From Candidatus Cryptobacteroides faecihippi (GTDB lineage Bacteria > Bacteroidota > Bacteroidia > Bacteroidales > UBA932): a stretch of 6,195 nt of DNA. The stretch covers positions 1-6,195 of the forward strand of contig JAGHSC010000278.1 in NCBI GenBank assembly GCA_018066065.1, written 5' to 3'. The position numbers were made by a program, and so were the translations under genes. Within the stretch, counting starts at the first letter, position 1, and the number at the start of each line of letters is the position of its first letter. The notes under the pieces are model-generated. The model was not told where the DNA came from. It saw only the letters and a list, made by a program, of their open reading frames with translations, and did no database searches. Shown here in pieces: positions 1 through 6,195 of this stretch.

Positions 1-1
1 G

Positions 2-229
2 CAGCTGATCATCGCCGACGAGCCGACCGGCAACCTCGACAACGAGACCGCCGACGGCATCCTCAAGCTCCTGACCGGAATCAACAAGGAGGAAGGTACA
101 GCCATCGTCATGGTGACCCACAACAGGAACATCTTCGAGAAGTACCCAGGAAGAGTCTTTGTCTGCAAGGACGAAAGATGCGACGAGAATGTCAGCGACG
201 AGGTGATCGACCTTGCCCTGACCATCTAG
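2..229 (+). CDS. ABC transporter ATP-binding protein, C-terminal part (FtsE/LolD-like), partial
   Basis: This is the last 75 codons of an open frame that enters from the left edge in frame 2 and stops at TAG 227-229. It begins inside the Walker B/D-loop region (LIIADEPTGNLD, with Walker B Asp, catalytic Glu and D-loop), and the H-loop follows about 30 residues later (VMVTHN). These motifs make it an ABC-type ATPase of the small family holding FtsE, LolD and MacB, which energise a membrane partner. The end, with EKYPGRVFVCKD, recalls FtsE of Bacteroidota as I remember it. FtsE works with FtsX at the inner face of the cytoplasmic membrane to control septal wall hydrolysis. The Walker A and signature motifs lie outside the window, so FtsE versus LolD is not settled. 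The tail after the last strand is acidic with two Cys (CKDERCDE). nth starts 4 bases after the stop, suggesting co-transcription. Confidence 0.85.
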   Translation, partial: QLIIADEPTGNLDNETADGILKLLTGINKEEGTAIVMVTHNRNIFEKYPGRVFVCKDERCDENVSDEVIDLALTI

Positions 230-233
230 AGCC

Positions 234-881
234 ATGCTCCGCAAGTCAAGATATCCCGCCATTCTCGGATGGTTCGAGAAGAACCAGCCGATGCCGCAGA
301 CCGAGCTGCACTACGATTCCACGTTCCACCTCCTCATCGCAGTGATTCTCAGTGCACAATGCACCGACAGGAGAGTCAACATGGTGACGCCGGAGCTTTT
401 CCGCAGGTTCCCCGATCCGGAAAGCCTCGCAGCCTCAAGCTTCGAGGAAGTGTTCCCGTTCGTCAAGAGCATCTCCTACCCCAACAGCAAGGCAAGCCAC
501 ATCATCGAGATGGCAAGGAAGCTGGTCTCGGATTTCGGAAGCGAAGTCCCATCGGACATCGATGCCCTGATGACCCTCCCGGGAGTGGGACGCAAGACAG
601 CGAACGTGATTGCCTCGGTCGTCTACGACAAGCCAGTGATCGCCGTAGACACGCACGTCTTCAGAGTCTCCCACAGGCTCGGTCTCTCCGACGGGAAGAC
701 GGTCGAGGCAGTGGAAAAGGATCTCGAAGCGCATATTCCCCCGGAGCTAAGGCCAAAGGCACACCACTGGCTCATCCTGCACGGCAGATACGTCTGCACG
801 GCAAGAAAGCCCGCATGCGGGACATGTCCTCTCCAGGACTGGTGCAGGGACTACGAAAAGGCGAACAGGAAGACTACATGA
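234..881 (+). CDS. nth: Endonuclease III (DNA glycosylase / AP lyase)
   Basis: This is a complete 215-residue base excision repair enzyme that removes oxidised pyrimidines from DNA and cleaves the resulting abasic site; it acts in the cytoplasm on the chromosome. The length matches the family (about 210-225). The HhH-GPD fold is clear. An N-terminal helix region carries LLIAVILSAQCTD (33-45), the helix-hairpin-helix is LPGVGRKTA (115-123) with the catalytic Lys at 121, and VDTHVFRVSHRLGL (138-151) holds the catalytic Asp at 139. The C-terminal [4Fe-4S] loop is intact with Cys 188, 195, 198 and 204, spaced C-x6-C-x2-C-x5-C. The ATG at 234 lies 4 bases after the upstream ATPase stop and gives the N-terminus expected for the family; no clear Shine-Dalgarno is seen, as is usual in Bacteroidota. 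The last 8 bases overlap the convergent gene at 874-1410. All catalytic and cluster residues are present, so it should be active. Confidence 0.97.
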   Translation: MLRKSRYPAILGWFEKNQPMPQTELHYDSTFHLLIAVILSAQCTDRRVNMVTPELFRRFPDPESLAASSFEEVFPFVKSISYPNSKASHIIEMARKLVSDFGSEVPSDIDALMTLPGVGRKTANVIASVVYDKPVIAVDTHVFRVSHRLGLSDGKTVEAVEKDLEAHIPPELRPKAHHWLILHGRYVCTARKPACGTCPLQDWCRDYEKANRKTT

Positions 882-1410
882 GTTCCATCTTGTAGCCAAG
901 TCTCTTCAGCTCGATGGCAGCCCCGACGCGGTACATCGCAGACAAGGTCTCACGGAACACATTGAAAGCTTCAACACTCTGATAGTCAACTCCCTGGTGC
1001 AGCATGAACGAATATGCGCCACCGGCGAGGAAAGCCAAGTCCGAAGCAAGCTTGCGGGCGGCATCGGAAGCCAGCGGGATCTTCAGGATGTCCCTCGTGA
1101 CATGCTCATCCAGATCATCGAAACCACGCTCCCCCACCAGGCGGTCATAGCCCTGGTCCTTGTAGCGGATCCAGTCCTTGTCCCACCAGCAGGCAACGGC
1201 CATCCCGATGTAGGCTGACCAGGCAAGCACCACCTCAGGGTAGCCATTGAACTCACGGACGGCATCCCCCGCATATTCAGCAGAAAGGGTCTCCCACTTC
1301 ACCGTGATGTCGGGGCTGTTCAGCAGCATGCCGTCCAGAAGTCCCCTCTGGCCGCAGAGCTCCAGAAGCCTCTCGACCAACCTGGTCTCATAATCCTTCA
1401 TTCCTTCCAT
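874..1410 (-). CDS. Conserved-looking hypothetical protein, about 178 residues
   Basis: I do not recognise this family. The product is mostly helical by eye, with no signal peptide, so probably cytoplasmic. The N-terminal half is acidic and amphipathic (KDYETRLVERLLEL). A hydrophobic run rich in Ala and Trp (VVLAWSAYIGMAVACWWDKDW) covers roughly residues 60-79. An acidic patch GFDDLDEHVTRDIL lies near 96-109, and the C-terminus is AIELKRLGYKMELM. The frame can be extended to a TTG at 1419 that overlaps the GH92 stop by 4 bases. I prefer the ATG at 1410, 5 bases after that stop; a second ATG at 1401 (MKDYETRL) is also possible, and GGAAGGA lies too close to it to be a convincing ribosome site. 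The tight spacing makes it the last gene of the GH3-GH92 operon. Its stop lies inside the end of nth. It may be a lineage-specific gene whose link to the glycosidases is only positional. That it is a real gene is well supported by length, lack of gaps and packing. Confidence 0.8.
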   Translation of the reverse strand: MEGMKDYETRLVERLLELCGQRGLLDGMLLNSPDITVKWETLSAEYAGDAVREFNGYPEVVLAWSAYIGMAVACWWDKDWIRYKDQGYDRLVGERGFDDLDEHVTRDILKIPLASDAARKLASDLAFLAGGAYSFMLHQGVDYQSVEAFNVFRETLSAMYRVGAAIELKRLGYKMELM

Positions 1411-1415
1411 TTGGA

Positions 1416-3662
1416 TCAATACACTTTGAATCTAACTTCGCCGGCCTTGACCAGGTCCTCATGGCTGACTCTGAATGAGGAAGCGGACCTTCCGCCAAGC
1501 TTTACCGACTTAATTTTCTGATAATCACCGGAACACTTCCCTTCCTTGGTCAGCACAAGGGTATCGTTGCCTCCGCACAGGGACGGATCGACCTTGATGC
1601 AGACGCGGTCAAAGGAAGGAGCGGTCAGGGTGTAGCAAGGAGAGCCAGGACAGTCCGGATAGAATCCGATCATCGAGAAGACAGCCCATGCGGACATTGT
1701 TCCCGTGTCATCGTTGCCCGGGATGCCGTCAGGCTCCGGGCGGAAATACTCTGAAAGAATCTTCTGGACGTATTTCTGGGTACGCCATTCCTCTCCCTTG
1801 AAATAGCTGAAGAGGTAAGGATAGGCGATGTCCGGCTCGTTGGCAGGGTCGAAAAGTCCTTCCTCGAACACCTTCACCAGCTTGCTGACGAAGGCCTTGC
1901 GCCCTCCCATCAGGGAAGCCAGCCCCTCGATGTCGTGAGGGACGTAGAAGGTGTAGTTCCACGATGTTCCTTCATGGAATCCAGGTGCAGTCTCGAAGTT
2001 CACACCCTGGTTCGGATTGAAAGGAGTATAGAACGATCCGTCCATGTTCCTCGGCCTGAGCGTGCCGAACTCGGTGTCATAGTAGTTCCTGTAGCCGAGG
2101 GAGCGCTGGCGGTACAGCTTGCTGCCTTCCTCATCGCCAAGCTCATGGCACAGAAGCGAGAGAGCATTGTCTGCAACGTAATATTCAAGTGCGTGGGAGA
2201 CTGAATTGTCGCCGGAGAGGTCTCCTGCGAAGAAGCCAAGCGGGATGTAGCCACGCTCGATGTAAGGGTCGTTGTCAGGACGCATCCTGTTCTGCGCGCC
2301 AGGCGTCTCCGCGCTCTTTCTGAAGGCGGCCATCGCAGCCTCGATGTCGAAGTCGCGGATGCCCTTGAGGTAGGTGCCTGCAATCACGGGGATTGCCGGG
2401 TCGCCTTCCATGGTGAAGGTTTCCTGGCCGAAAAGCTCCCACTTAGGCATCCAGCCCCAGTCCTTGGATATTCCAATCATGGAACGGACCATGTCGACCT
2501 GCCTTTCCGGGAAGACAAGGGTCATGAGCTGGTGGAGATTGCGGTAGGTGTCCCAAAGCGAGAAGACCGTGTAGCGGTTCGTTCCGGGCTCAACCTTTCC
2601 GATGCCGGGACCCATCGCGCATGGGTACTCGCCATTGACGTCATTGAGGATGTTCGGATGGATAAGTGCATGATAGAGAGCAGTGTAGAACACTCTCAGA
2701 TCTCTTTCAGACCCGCCTTCCACAGTAATCCTGGAGAGGTCCTCAGACCACCTGGCAGAAGCTTCGGAACGCACCTTTTCGAAGTCGAACCCACTCTGCT
2801 CTGCCTCGAGGTTCTCGCGAGCATTGGCGGTGCTGACGAACGAGACTCCCATCTGGACCATGATCTGCTCACCTTCAGCCGCGTCGAAGGTGAACCAGTA
2901 GCCGATGTCGTCTCCGCCCATCTCGCGCCCATAGGTGTCGTAGATCTTGTACTTTCCGTTGTCAGGGGTCCAGTCGGCCTCGACTCCTTCCATCTTCCTC
3001 TGCTTCTTCCAGAAGCCCGAGGACTTCGGAGCCTTGCTGACGCGCATGACGAAATAAAGCGGGAAGACAGCTTTTGGATTGTAACAGAAAGTACCAAGGA
3101 GACGGCATCCTTCGATCTCCGTGTCGCTGATCCTGCGCACCCAGGCACCGGTCTCGTTACTGAGGCCCTCACCCAGGTTGAGGAGGATGTTGGCCTGGCC
3201 TTCATGGAAGGTGTATCTCTCTATGGATGAACGCGTTGTCGTCGAGACTTCGGTCAGGATATCGTAGGACGAAAGTCGATTGCTGTAGTAGCCCGGACTG
3301 GCCTTCTCGTCTGTGTAGGACGAGCCGTAGATGTGGTAGTCGACTTCAAGCGCACCGCTCGTTGCCATGGTCAGCAGGGAGCCCGCCTCGGGACATCCGA
3401 CGCCGCTGAGATTGACGTGGGAATAGCCCGTGAAGAAGCTGTTCTCGAAGCAGTAAGGAGTGCTCCACCAGCGACTGTCCTTGTCATAGACATTGGAATC
3501 GGATCCCATCACATTGAAGGGCGAGACCGACATCATTCCATTAGGGCAGACTGCTCCCGGGTTGGTGGCTCCGAAATTGGTGGTGCCTACGAATGCATCC
3601 ACATGATCACATGGGTTGAACGCCGTCGCGACAGCGACCAAAGCGGCAATCAAAGAGGTCAT
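1416..3662 (-). CDS. GH92 family alpha-mannosidase, exported
   Basis: This is a 748-residue calcium-dependent exo-alpha-mannosidase of glycoside hydrolase family 92, inverting enzymes that remove alpha-linked mannose from N-glycans or mannans. The length is typical. The N-terminal beta-sandwich begins near DAFVGTTNFGATNPGAVCPNG (22-42). The (alpha/alpha)6 catalytic domain carries FSLWDTYRNLHQL (367-379), GFHEGTSWNYTFYVPHD (561-577), NEPDIAYPYLF (608-618), and PGNDDTGTMSAW (648-659). By family alignment from memory, Glu 564 is the general acid and the Asp pair 651/652 supplies the base. The presence of Glu at 564 argues against the mannose-phosphate uncapping subgroup, which lacks it. Linkage preference (1,2 versus 1,3 or others) cannot be read safely. 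The N-terminus MTSLIAALVAVATA looks like a signal peptide with probable cleavage after ATA, but it has no Lys or Arg. There is no lipobox (FNPC before Cys 18). Thirteen Cys residues fit an extracytoplasmic protein. The start ATG has AAAGGA about 10 bases upstream and lies 21 bases after the GH3 stop. Confidence 0.95.
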   Translation of the reverse strand: MTSLIAALVAVATAFNPCDHVDAFVGTTNFGATNPGAVCPNGMMSVSPFNVMGSDSNVYDKDSRWWSTPYCFENSFFTGYSHVNLSGVGCPEAGSLLTMATSGALEVDYHIYGSSYTDEKASPGYYSNRLSSYDILTEVSTTTRSSIERYTFHEGQANILLNLGEGLSNETGAWVRRISDTEIEGCRLLGTFCYNPKAVFPLYFVMRVSKAPKSSGFWKKQRKMEGVEADWTPDNGKYKIYDTYGREMGGDDIGYWFTFDAAEGEQIMVQMGVSFVSTANARENLEAEQSGFDFEKVRSEASARWSEDLSRITVEGGSERDLRVFYTALYHALIHPNILNDVNGEYPCAMGPGIGKVEPGTNRYTVFSLWDTYRNLHQLMTLVFPERQVDMVRSMIGISKDWGWMPKWELFGQETFTMEGDPAIPVIAGTYLKGIRDFDIEAAMAAFRKSAETPGAQNRMRPDNDPYIERGYIPLGFFAGDLSGDNSVSHALEYYVADNALSLLCHELGDEEGSKLYRQRSLGYRNYYDTEFGTLRPRNMDGSFYTPFNPNQGVNFETAPGFHEGTSWNYTFYVPHDIEGLASLMGGRKAFVSKLVKVFEEGLFDPANEPDIAYPYLFSYFKGEEWRTQKYVQKILSEYFRPEPDGIPGNDDTGTMSAWAVFSMIGFYPDCPGSPCYTLTAPSFDRVCIKVDPSLCGGNDTLVLTKEGKCSGDYQKIKSVKLGGRSASSFRVSHEDLVKAGEVRFKVY

Positions 3663-3683
3663 ATCTATCTGATTTTCCTTTAT

Positions 3684-6008
3684 TTACAAAACTAGTATAC
3701 CTTCCTGACGGATGTCTTCAGACGAGGCTCCGACCATGATCCTGAACTCTCCCGGCTCGACGACTTTCTTCATCTCAGGATTGTAGAGAGAGAAGGCATC
3801 CTCATCGAGTTCAAAGTCGACTCTGACGCTTTCACCGGCAGCGATGCGCACCCTCTCGAAGCCTCGGAGCTGCTTCCTTGGCCTTGCAGTACTTGCCTGA
3901 AGGTCAGTCACATAAAGCTGAACAACCTCATCACCATCCATCTTCCCGACATTGCGGACAGTGACTGAAACCTTTGCCGAGGCTGCCCCAGTGCGGCTGA
4001 TGTCGATGTCTGAATATTCAAATGCGGTGTAGCTCAGTCCGTAGCCGAACGGGTAAAGAGGTGCGGCCTGCATCTCGACGTAGTCGTGGCCGTACGGGAA
4101 TTTCTTGTTGTAGTTGACAGGGATCTGGCCGACGGTGACAGGGACGCTGACAGGAAGCCTTCCGGCAGGGTTATAGTCTCCGAAAAGGACATCAGCAACG
4201 GCATTTCCGCCTTCCTGACCTGGATACCATGCAGTCAGAAGGGCATCGGCACATTCCTTGGCCCAACGCTTGTCCAGAGGACGGCCTTCAACGTAGACGA
4301 CGACCATCGGCTTGCCAGCCTCGCGGACAGCTCTCAGAAGGCTTTCCTGAAGGCCCAGGAGATCAAGCGTGGCTCTGTCCGAGCCTTCTCCCGCCTCGAT
4401 GTCTCCGACCGTCTCGTTGTCGACGACGGCGGCTCCCGTCTCTATGTACTTGGTCTTGAAGTCCCTGGCGCTGGATCCACCAACGACCACGACAGCCACG
4501 TCGGCAGCCTTCGCAGCCGCCTTTGCCCTGGCAATGCCGTCGCTGGAGCAGTCTCTGATCGCACATCCCTTGACATAAGTGACGTTTTCAGATCCGATCT
4601 TGGCCCTGATGCCATCCAGGATGGTCTTGACATTACCTTCGTCCTGAGGGGCAGTGTAGTCGCCAAGCTGGTTGTAGACATTGTCGGCATTCGGGCCGAT
4701 GACAGCCACCTTCAAGTCCTTGGAAAGTGGAAGGATTCCGTTGTTCTCAAGGAGTGTAATGCTTTCCTGAGCAGCCTTCCGAGCAACGGAGACGTGTTCA
4801 GGACTCCTGACCGCGGTGGCCTTGTCCGGATCGATGTAAGGGTTGTCGAACAATCCAAGCTCGAACTTGATCCTCAGGACTCTGGAAACAGCCTTGTCTA
4901 TCATCTTCTCGCTGACGCGGCCTTCAGCCACGCTGGAGTCGAGGAGTGCAAAGCAGTTTGCACCCAGATCGACATCGAGACCTGCCTTGAGAGCCATCTC
5001 GCCGGCTTCCCTGGCATCTTTGGCAATGTTGTGGCTTCCACAGATCCCATCCACACTGTAGAGGTCGGAAACGACAAAACCGTCAAAATTCCATTCATCC
5101 TTAAGTACTTCTGTCAGAAGGTGATGGTTTGCAGTAGTCGGAATTCCGTCGATGGTGTTGTAGGAAGTCATGACTGAAAGCGCACCCGCATCGATGGCAG
5201 ACTTGAACGTCGGAAGGAAATTCTCGAGAAGGTCTCGCTCCCCGACAGTTGAAGGATTACCGTTGTGGCCGCCCTCAGGGATACCATAGGCAACAAAGTG
5301 CTTCAAGGTAGAAATCACACCCTTGTCCCAGCCATTAGCCTTTGGGGAAGTACCCTTTATCATCCCGGAAGCCATCTGAGATGTGAGGTAGACATCTTCA
5401 CCGTAGGTTTCCTCGACCCTCGACCAGCGAGGTTCACGGGAAAGATCGATGACAGGTCCGTAGGAAATATGACCACCCTGAGCGCGGAGCTCAGCGGCAA
5501 TTGCATGGCCGACTTCCTCGACGGTGTATCTAGACCAGGTGGATGCCAGGCCAATGCTGGTAGGAAAGACCGTAGTTCCGATGGCCATGTGACCGTGAGG
5601 AGCTTCTTCGGCAAAGATAATTGGAATACCAAGCCGGCTGTTCTCTATTGCAAACTTCTGAAGCTCATTATAGGCTTTTGCAGCAAGAACTGGATTGAGT
5701 CCATTCTCGATTGTCTTCCTGGTCCAAGGATCAGCGCGGAAGACGGCCCAAAGCATTCCGCCATGAGATTCCATGATGAACTTCTCATAGTCACTGGAGA
5801 CAGAGACTGTTGAATCAGAAGTCTTTTCGTACATCGGCCATCCGAGCGGGCAGAGAAGTTGTCCGATCTTCTCCTCGAGAGTCATTCGGGAAACCAAGTC
5901 ACGTACACGTACGTCAACGGGCTTGGACGAGTCCTGGTAAGGAAGTGTGGTCCGAGAGCATGAAGCAAGGATGGTCAGCGCGGCAATCGCGAAGAAAAAC
6001 TTTCGCAT
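3684..6008 (-). CDS. GH3 family beta-glycosidase (beta-glucosidase/xylosidase type), lipoprotein
   Basis: This is a complete 774-residue retaining exo-beta-glycosidase of glycoside hydrolase family 3. The signal peptide MRKFFFAIAALTILASC has a good lipobox (LASC, Cys 17), so the enzyme should be lipid-anchored in the envelope. The (beta/alpha)8 domain (about 35-390) holds GIPIIFAEEAPHG (127-139), REPRWSRVEETYGED (191-205), KHF (236-238) and FVVSDLYSVDG (311-321), with the nucleophile Asp at 315. The alpha/beta sandwich domain (about 410-620) holds VAVIGPNAD (434-442), GGSSARDFKTKY (510-521) and GEGSDR (540-545), whose Glu 541 is the likely acid/base. PLYPFGYGLSYT (650-661) leads into a C-terminal fibronectin-III-like domain (about 675-765). 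The substrate is glucose- or xylose-type beta-linked sugar by family resemblance; I cannot separate these. It is the first gene of the likely operon with GH92, preceded by an AT-rich leader with no Shine-Dalgarno. All expected catalytic residues are present. Confidence 0.95.
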   Translation of the reverse strand: MRKFFFAIAALTILASCSRTTLPYQDSSKPVDVRVRDLVSRMTLEEKIGQLLCPLGWPMYEKTSDSTVSVSSDYEKFIMESHGGMLWAVFRADPWTRKTIENGLNPVLAAKAYNELQKFAIENSRLGIPIIFAEEAPHGHMAIGTTVFPTSIGLASTWSRYTVEEVGHAIAAELRAQGGHISYGPVIDLSREPRWSRVEETYGEDVYLTSQMASGMIKGTSPKANGWDKGVISTLKHFVAYGIPEGGHNGNPSTVGERDLLENFLPTFKSAIDAGALSVMTSYNTIDGIPTTANHHLLTEVLKDEWNFDGFVVSDLYSVDGICGSHNIAKDAREAGEMALKAGLDVDLGANCFALLDSSVAEGRVSEKMIDKAVSRVLRIKFELGLFDNPYIDPDKATAVRSPEHVSVARKAAQESITLLENNGILPLSKDLKVAVIGPNADNVYNQLGDYTAPQDEGNVKTILDGIRAKIGSENVTYVKGCAIRDCSSDGIARAKAAAKAADVAVVVVGGSSARDFKTKYIETGAAVVDNETVGDIEAGEGSDRATLDLLGLQESLLRAVREAGKPMVVVYVEGRPLDKRWAKECADALLTAWYPGQEGGNAVADVLFGDYNPAGRLPVSVPVTVGQIPVNYNKKFPYGHDYVEMQAAPLYPFGYGLSYTAFEYSDIDISRTGAASAKVSVTVRNVGKMDGDEVVQLYVTDLQASTARPRKQLRGFERVRIAAGESVRVDFELDEDAFSLYNPEMKKVVEPGEFRIMVGASSEDIRQEGILVL

Positions 6009-6068
6009 TTAATGAAAATATTTGTCGCAAGTTAATAAATAATACTGAAATAGGACAGACAGGTAAAC
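6009..6068 (-). promoter_or_regulatory. AT-rich leader and probable promoter region of the GH3-GH92 operon
   Basis: This is the only AT-rich intergenic segment in the window, lying between the rRNA terminator and the GH3 ATG, so a promoter for the glycosidase genes would be expected here. Read on the minus strand it holds TATTATTTATTAA (about 6033-6045) and CAAATATTTTCATTAA directly before the ATG. A TTTG element exists at the end of the terminator T-run, but the best TAnnTTTG-like matches downstream (TATTTC, TATTATTT) fit the Bacteroidota -33/-7 spacing poorly (about 15 and 23 bases instead of 19-21). No operator-like inverted repeat is seen. The call rests on position and composition rather than on a clean consensus. 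Confidence 0.35.
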
Positions 6069-6105
6069 AAAAAAAGATCCCCAGACATCGAATGATGTCC
6101 GGGGA
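6069..6105 (-). terminator. Intrinsic terminator of the rRNA operon
   Basis: Read on the minus strand, a 12-base-pair stem (TCCCCGGACATC pairing with GATGTCTGGGGA, one G-T wobble) closes a 4-base ATTC loop at 6078-6105, followed after TC by a run of seven T (6069-6075). It begins about 10 bases after the 5S 3' end, as expected for the end of an rRNA operon. It separates the rRNA transcript from the glycosidase genes that follow on the same strand. There is no T-run on the other side, so it works in one direction only. Confidence 0.95.
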
Positions 6106-6115
6106 CCCCGAAAAA

Positions 6116-6195
6116 CGGCGGCGACCTACTCTCCCAACTGGTATGTCAGTACCATCGGCGCGGGTGAGCTTAACTTCTCTGTTCGGAATGGGAAG
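6116..6195 (-). rRNA. rrf: 5S ribosomal RNA, 3' part (cut by window edge)
   Basis: The minus strand reads as the 3' two-thirds of a bacterial 5S rRNA. CATTCCGAACAGAGAAGTTAAG forms the conserved loop B/helix III region near the right edge, CGCCGATGGTACTG forms the loop E region, and GGGAGAGTAGGTCGCCGCC is the 3' helix I end. The pattern resembles Bacteroidales 5S. About 80 bases are present, so roughly 30-35 bases of the 5' end lie beyond the window. The exact 3' end is within a base or two of 6116. The 23S gene would be expected further right on the same strand. Confidence 0.96.

Noticed and set aside
810..828. Two adjacent perfect palindromes inside nth (CCCGCATGCGGG and GACATGTC).
   Set aside because: They lie in the codons of the conserved iron-sulfur loop and have no following T-run, so coding constraint and chance explain them. 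They are unlikely to be a terminator or operator.
269..895. A 208-codon plus-strand frame in a different frame of nth.
   Set aside because: It is a shadow of nth. The in-frame nth product has every catalytic and iron-sulfur residue, while this translation is low in complexity and rich in Arg, Ser and Pro.
2532..3230. A 232-codon open frame on the plus strand, opposite the GH92 gene.
   Set aside because: It is antisense to the GH92 coding region, with no motif or start context of its own. Long antisense frames are expected at this base composition.
4086..5177. A 363-codon open frame on the plus strand, opposite the GH3 gene.
   Set aside because: It is fully antisense to a clear GH3 gene with all catalytic motifs. 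Its translation shows no recognisable domain and looks like a mirror of GC-rich codons.
5265..5813. A 182-codon plus-strand frame opposite the N-terminal half of GH3.
   Set aside because: It lies wholly within the conserved GH3 catalytic domain on the other strand and has no recognisable domain.
6100..6118. A short palindrome CGGGGACCCCG and a small CCG-A5-CGG hairpin between the 5S gene and the terminator.
   Set aside because: The first has a one-base centre and cannot fold as a hairpin; the second has only three pairs. Both are part of, or trivial next to, the strong terminator stem.
1..6195. Search for CRISPR arrays, insertion sequences, direct repeats, tRNA genes or phage genes.
   Set aside because: No repeated units, transposase motifs, cloverleaf sequences or phage-like proteins were seen by eye on either strand.

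Overview
The window looks like ordinary chromosome from a member of the Bacteroidota, probably a gut- or rumen-type Bacteroidales. Four signs point there: the 5S rRNA 3' part resembles Bacteroidales 5S, the endonuclease III reads like the Bacteroides type, a GH3 lipoprotein sits next to an exported GH92 mannosidase, and the gene starts have weak or no Shine-Dalgarno sequence and AT-rich leaders. Coding DNA is fairly GC-rich, and the only clearly AT-rich stretch is the leader before the GH3 gene. The genus cannot be fixed from this sequence.

Layout. Plus strand, left side: the 3' end of an ABC transporter ATPase gene (FtsE-like) at 2-229, then after 4 bases a complete nth gene (endonuclease III, 234-881). 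Minus strand, reading from right to left: the 3' part of a 5S rRNA gene (6116-6195, cut by the window edge), a strong intrinsic terminator closing that rRNA operon (6069-6105), a short AT-rich leader (6009-6068), a GH3 beta-glycosidase lipoprotein (3684-6008), a GH92 alpha-mannosidase (1416-3662), and a small unrecognised helical protein (874-1410). The two groups meet tail to tail, with nth and the small gene sharing their last 8 bases. There is no gap longer than about 110 bases between genes.

How the genes work together. GH3 and GH92 are 21 bases apart and the third gene follows GH92 within a few bases, so the three probably form one operon. GH3 is a predicted lipoprotein and GH92 probably carries a signal peptide, so both should act outside the cytoplasm, trimming beta-linked and alpha-mannose-linked sugars respectively. 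No SusC/SusD pair, sigma/anti-sigma pair or hybrid two-component sensor is visible, so this is at most a fragment of, or a satellite to, a polysaccharide utilisation locus. The FtsE-like and Nth genes are housekeeping (cell envelope or division, and base excision repair).

I found no CRISPR array, insertion sequence, phage gene or tRNA, and nothing that looks like a new defence or mobile system. The items most worth a second look are the unrecognised 178-residue protein tied to the glycosidases, the tail-to-tail gene overlap, and the placement of a glycosidase operon directly behind an rRNA operon terminator.
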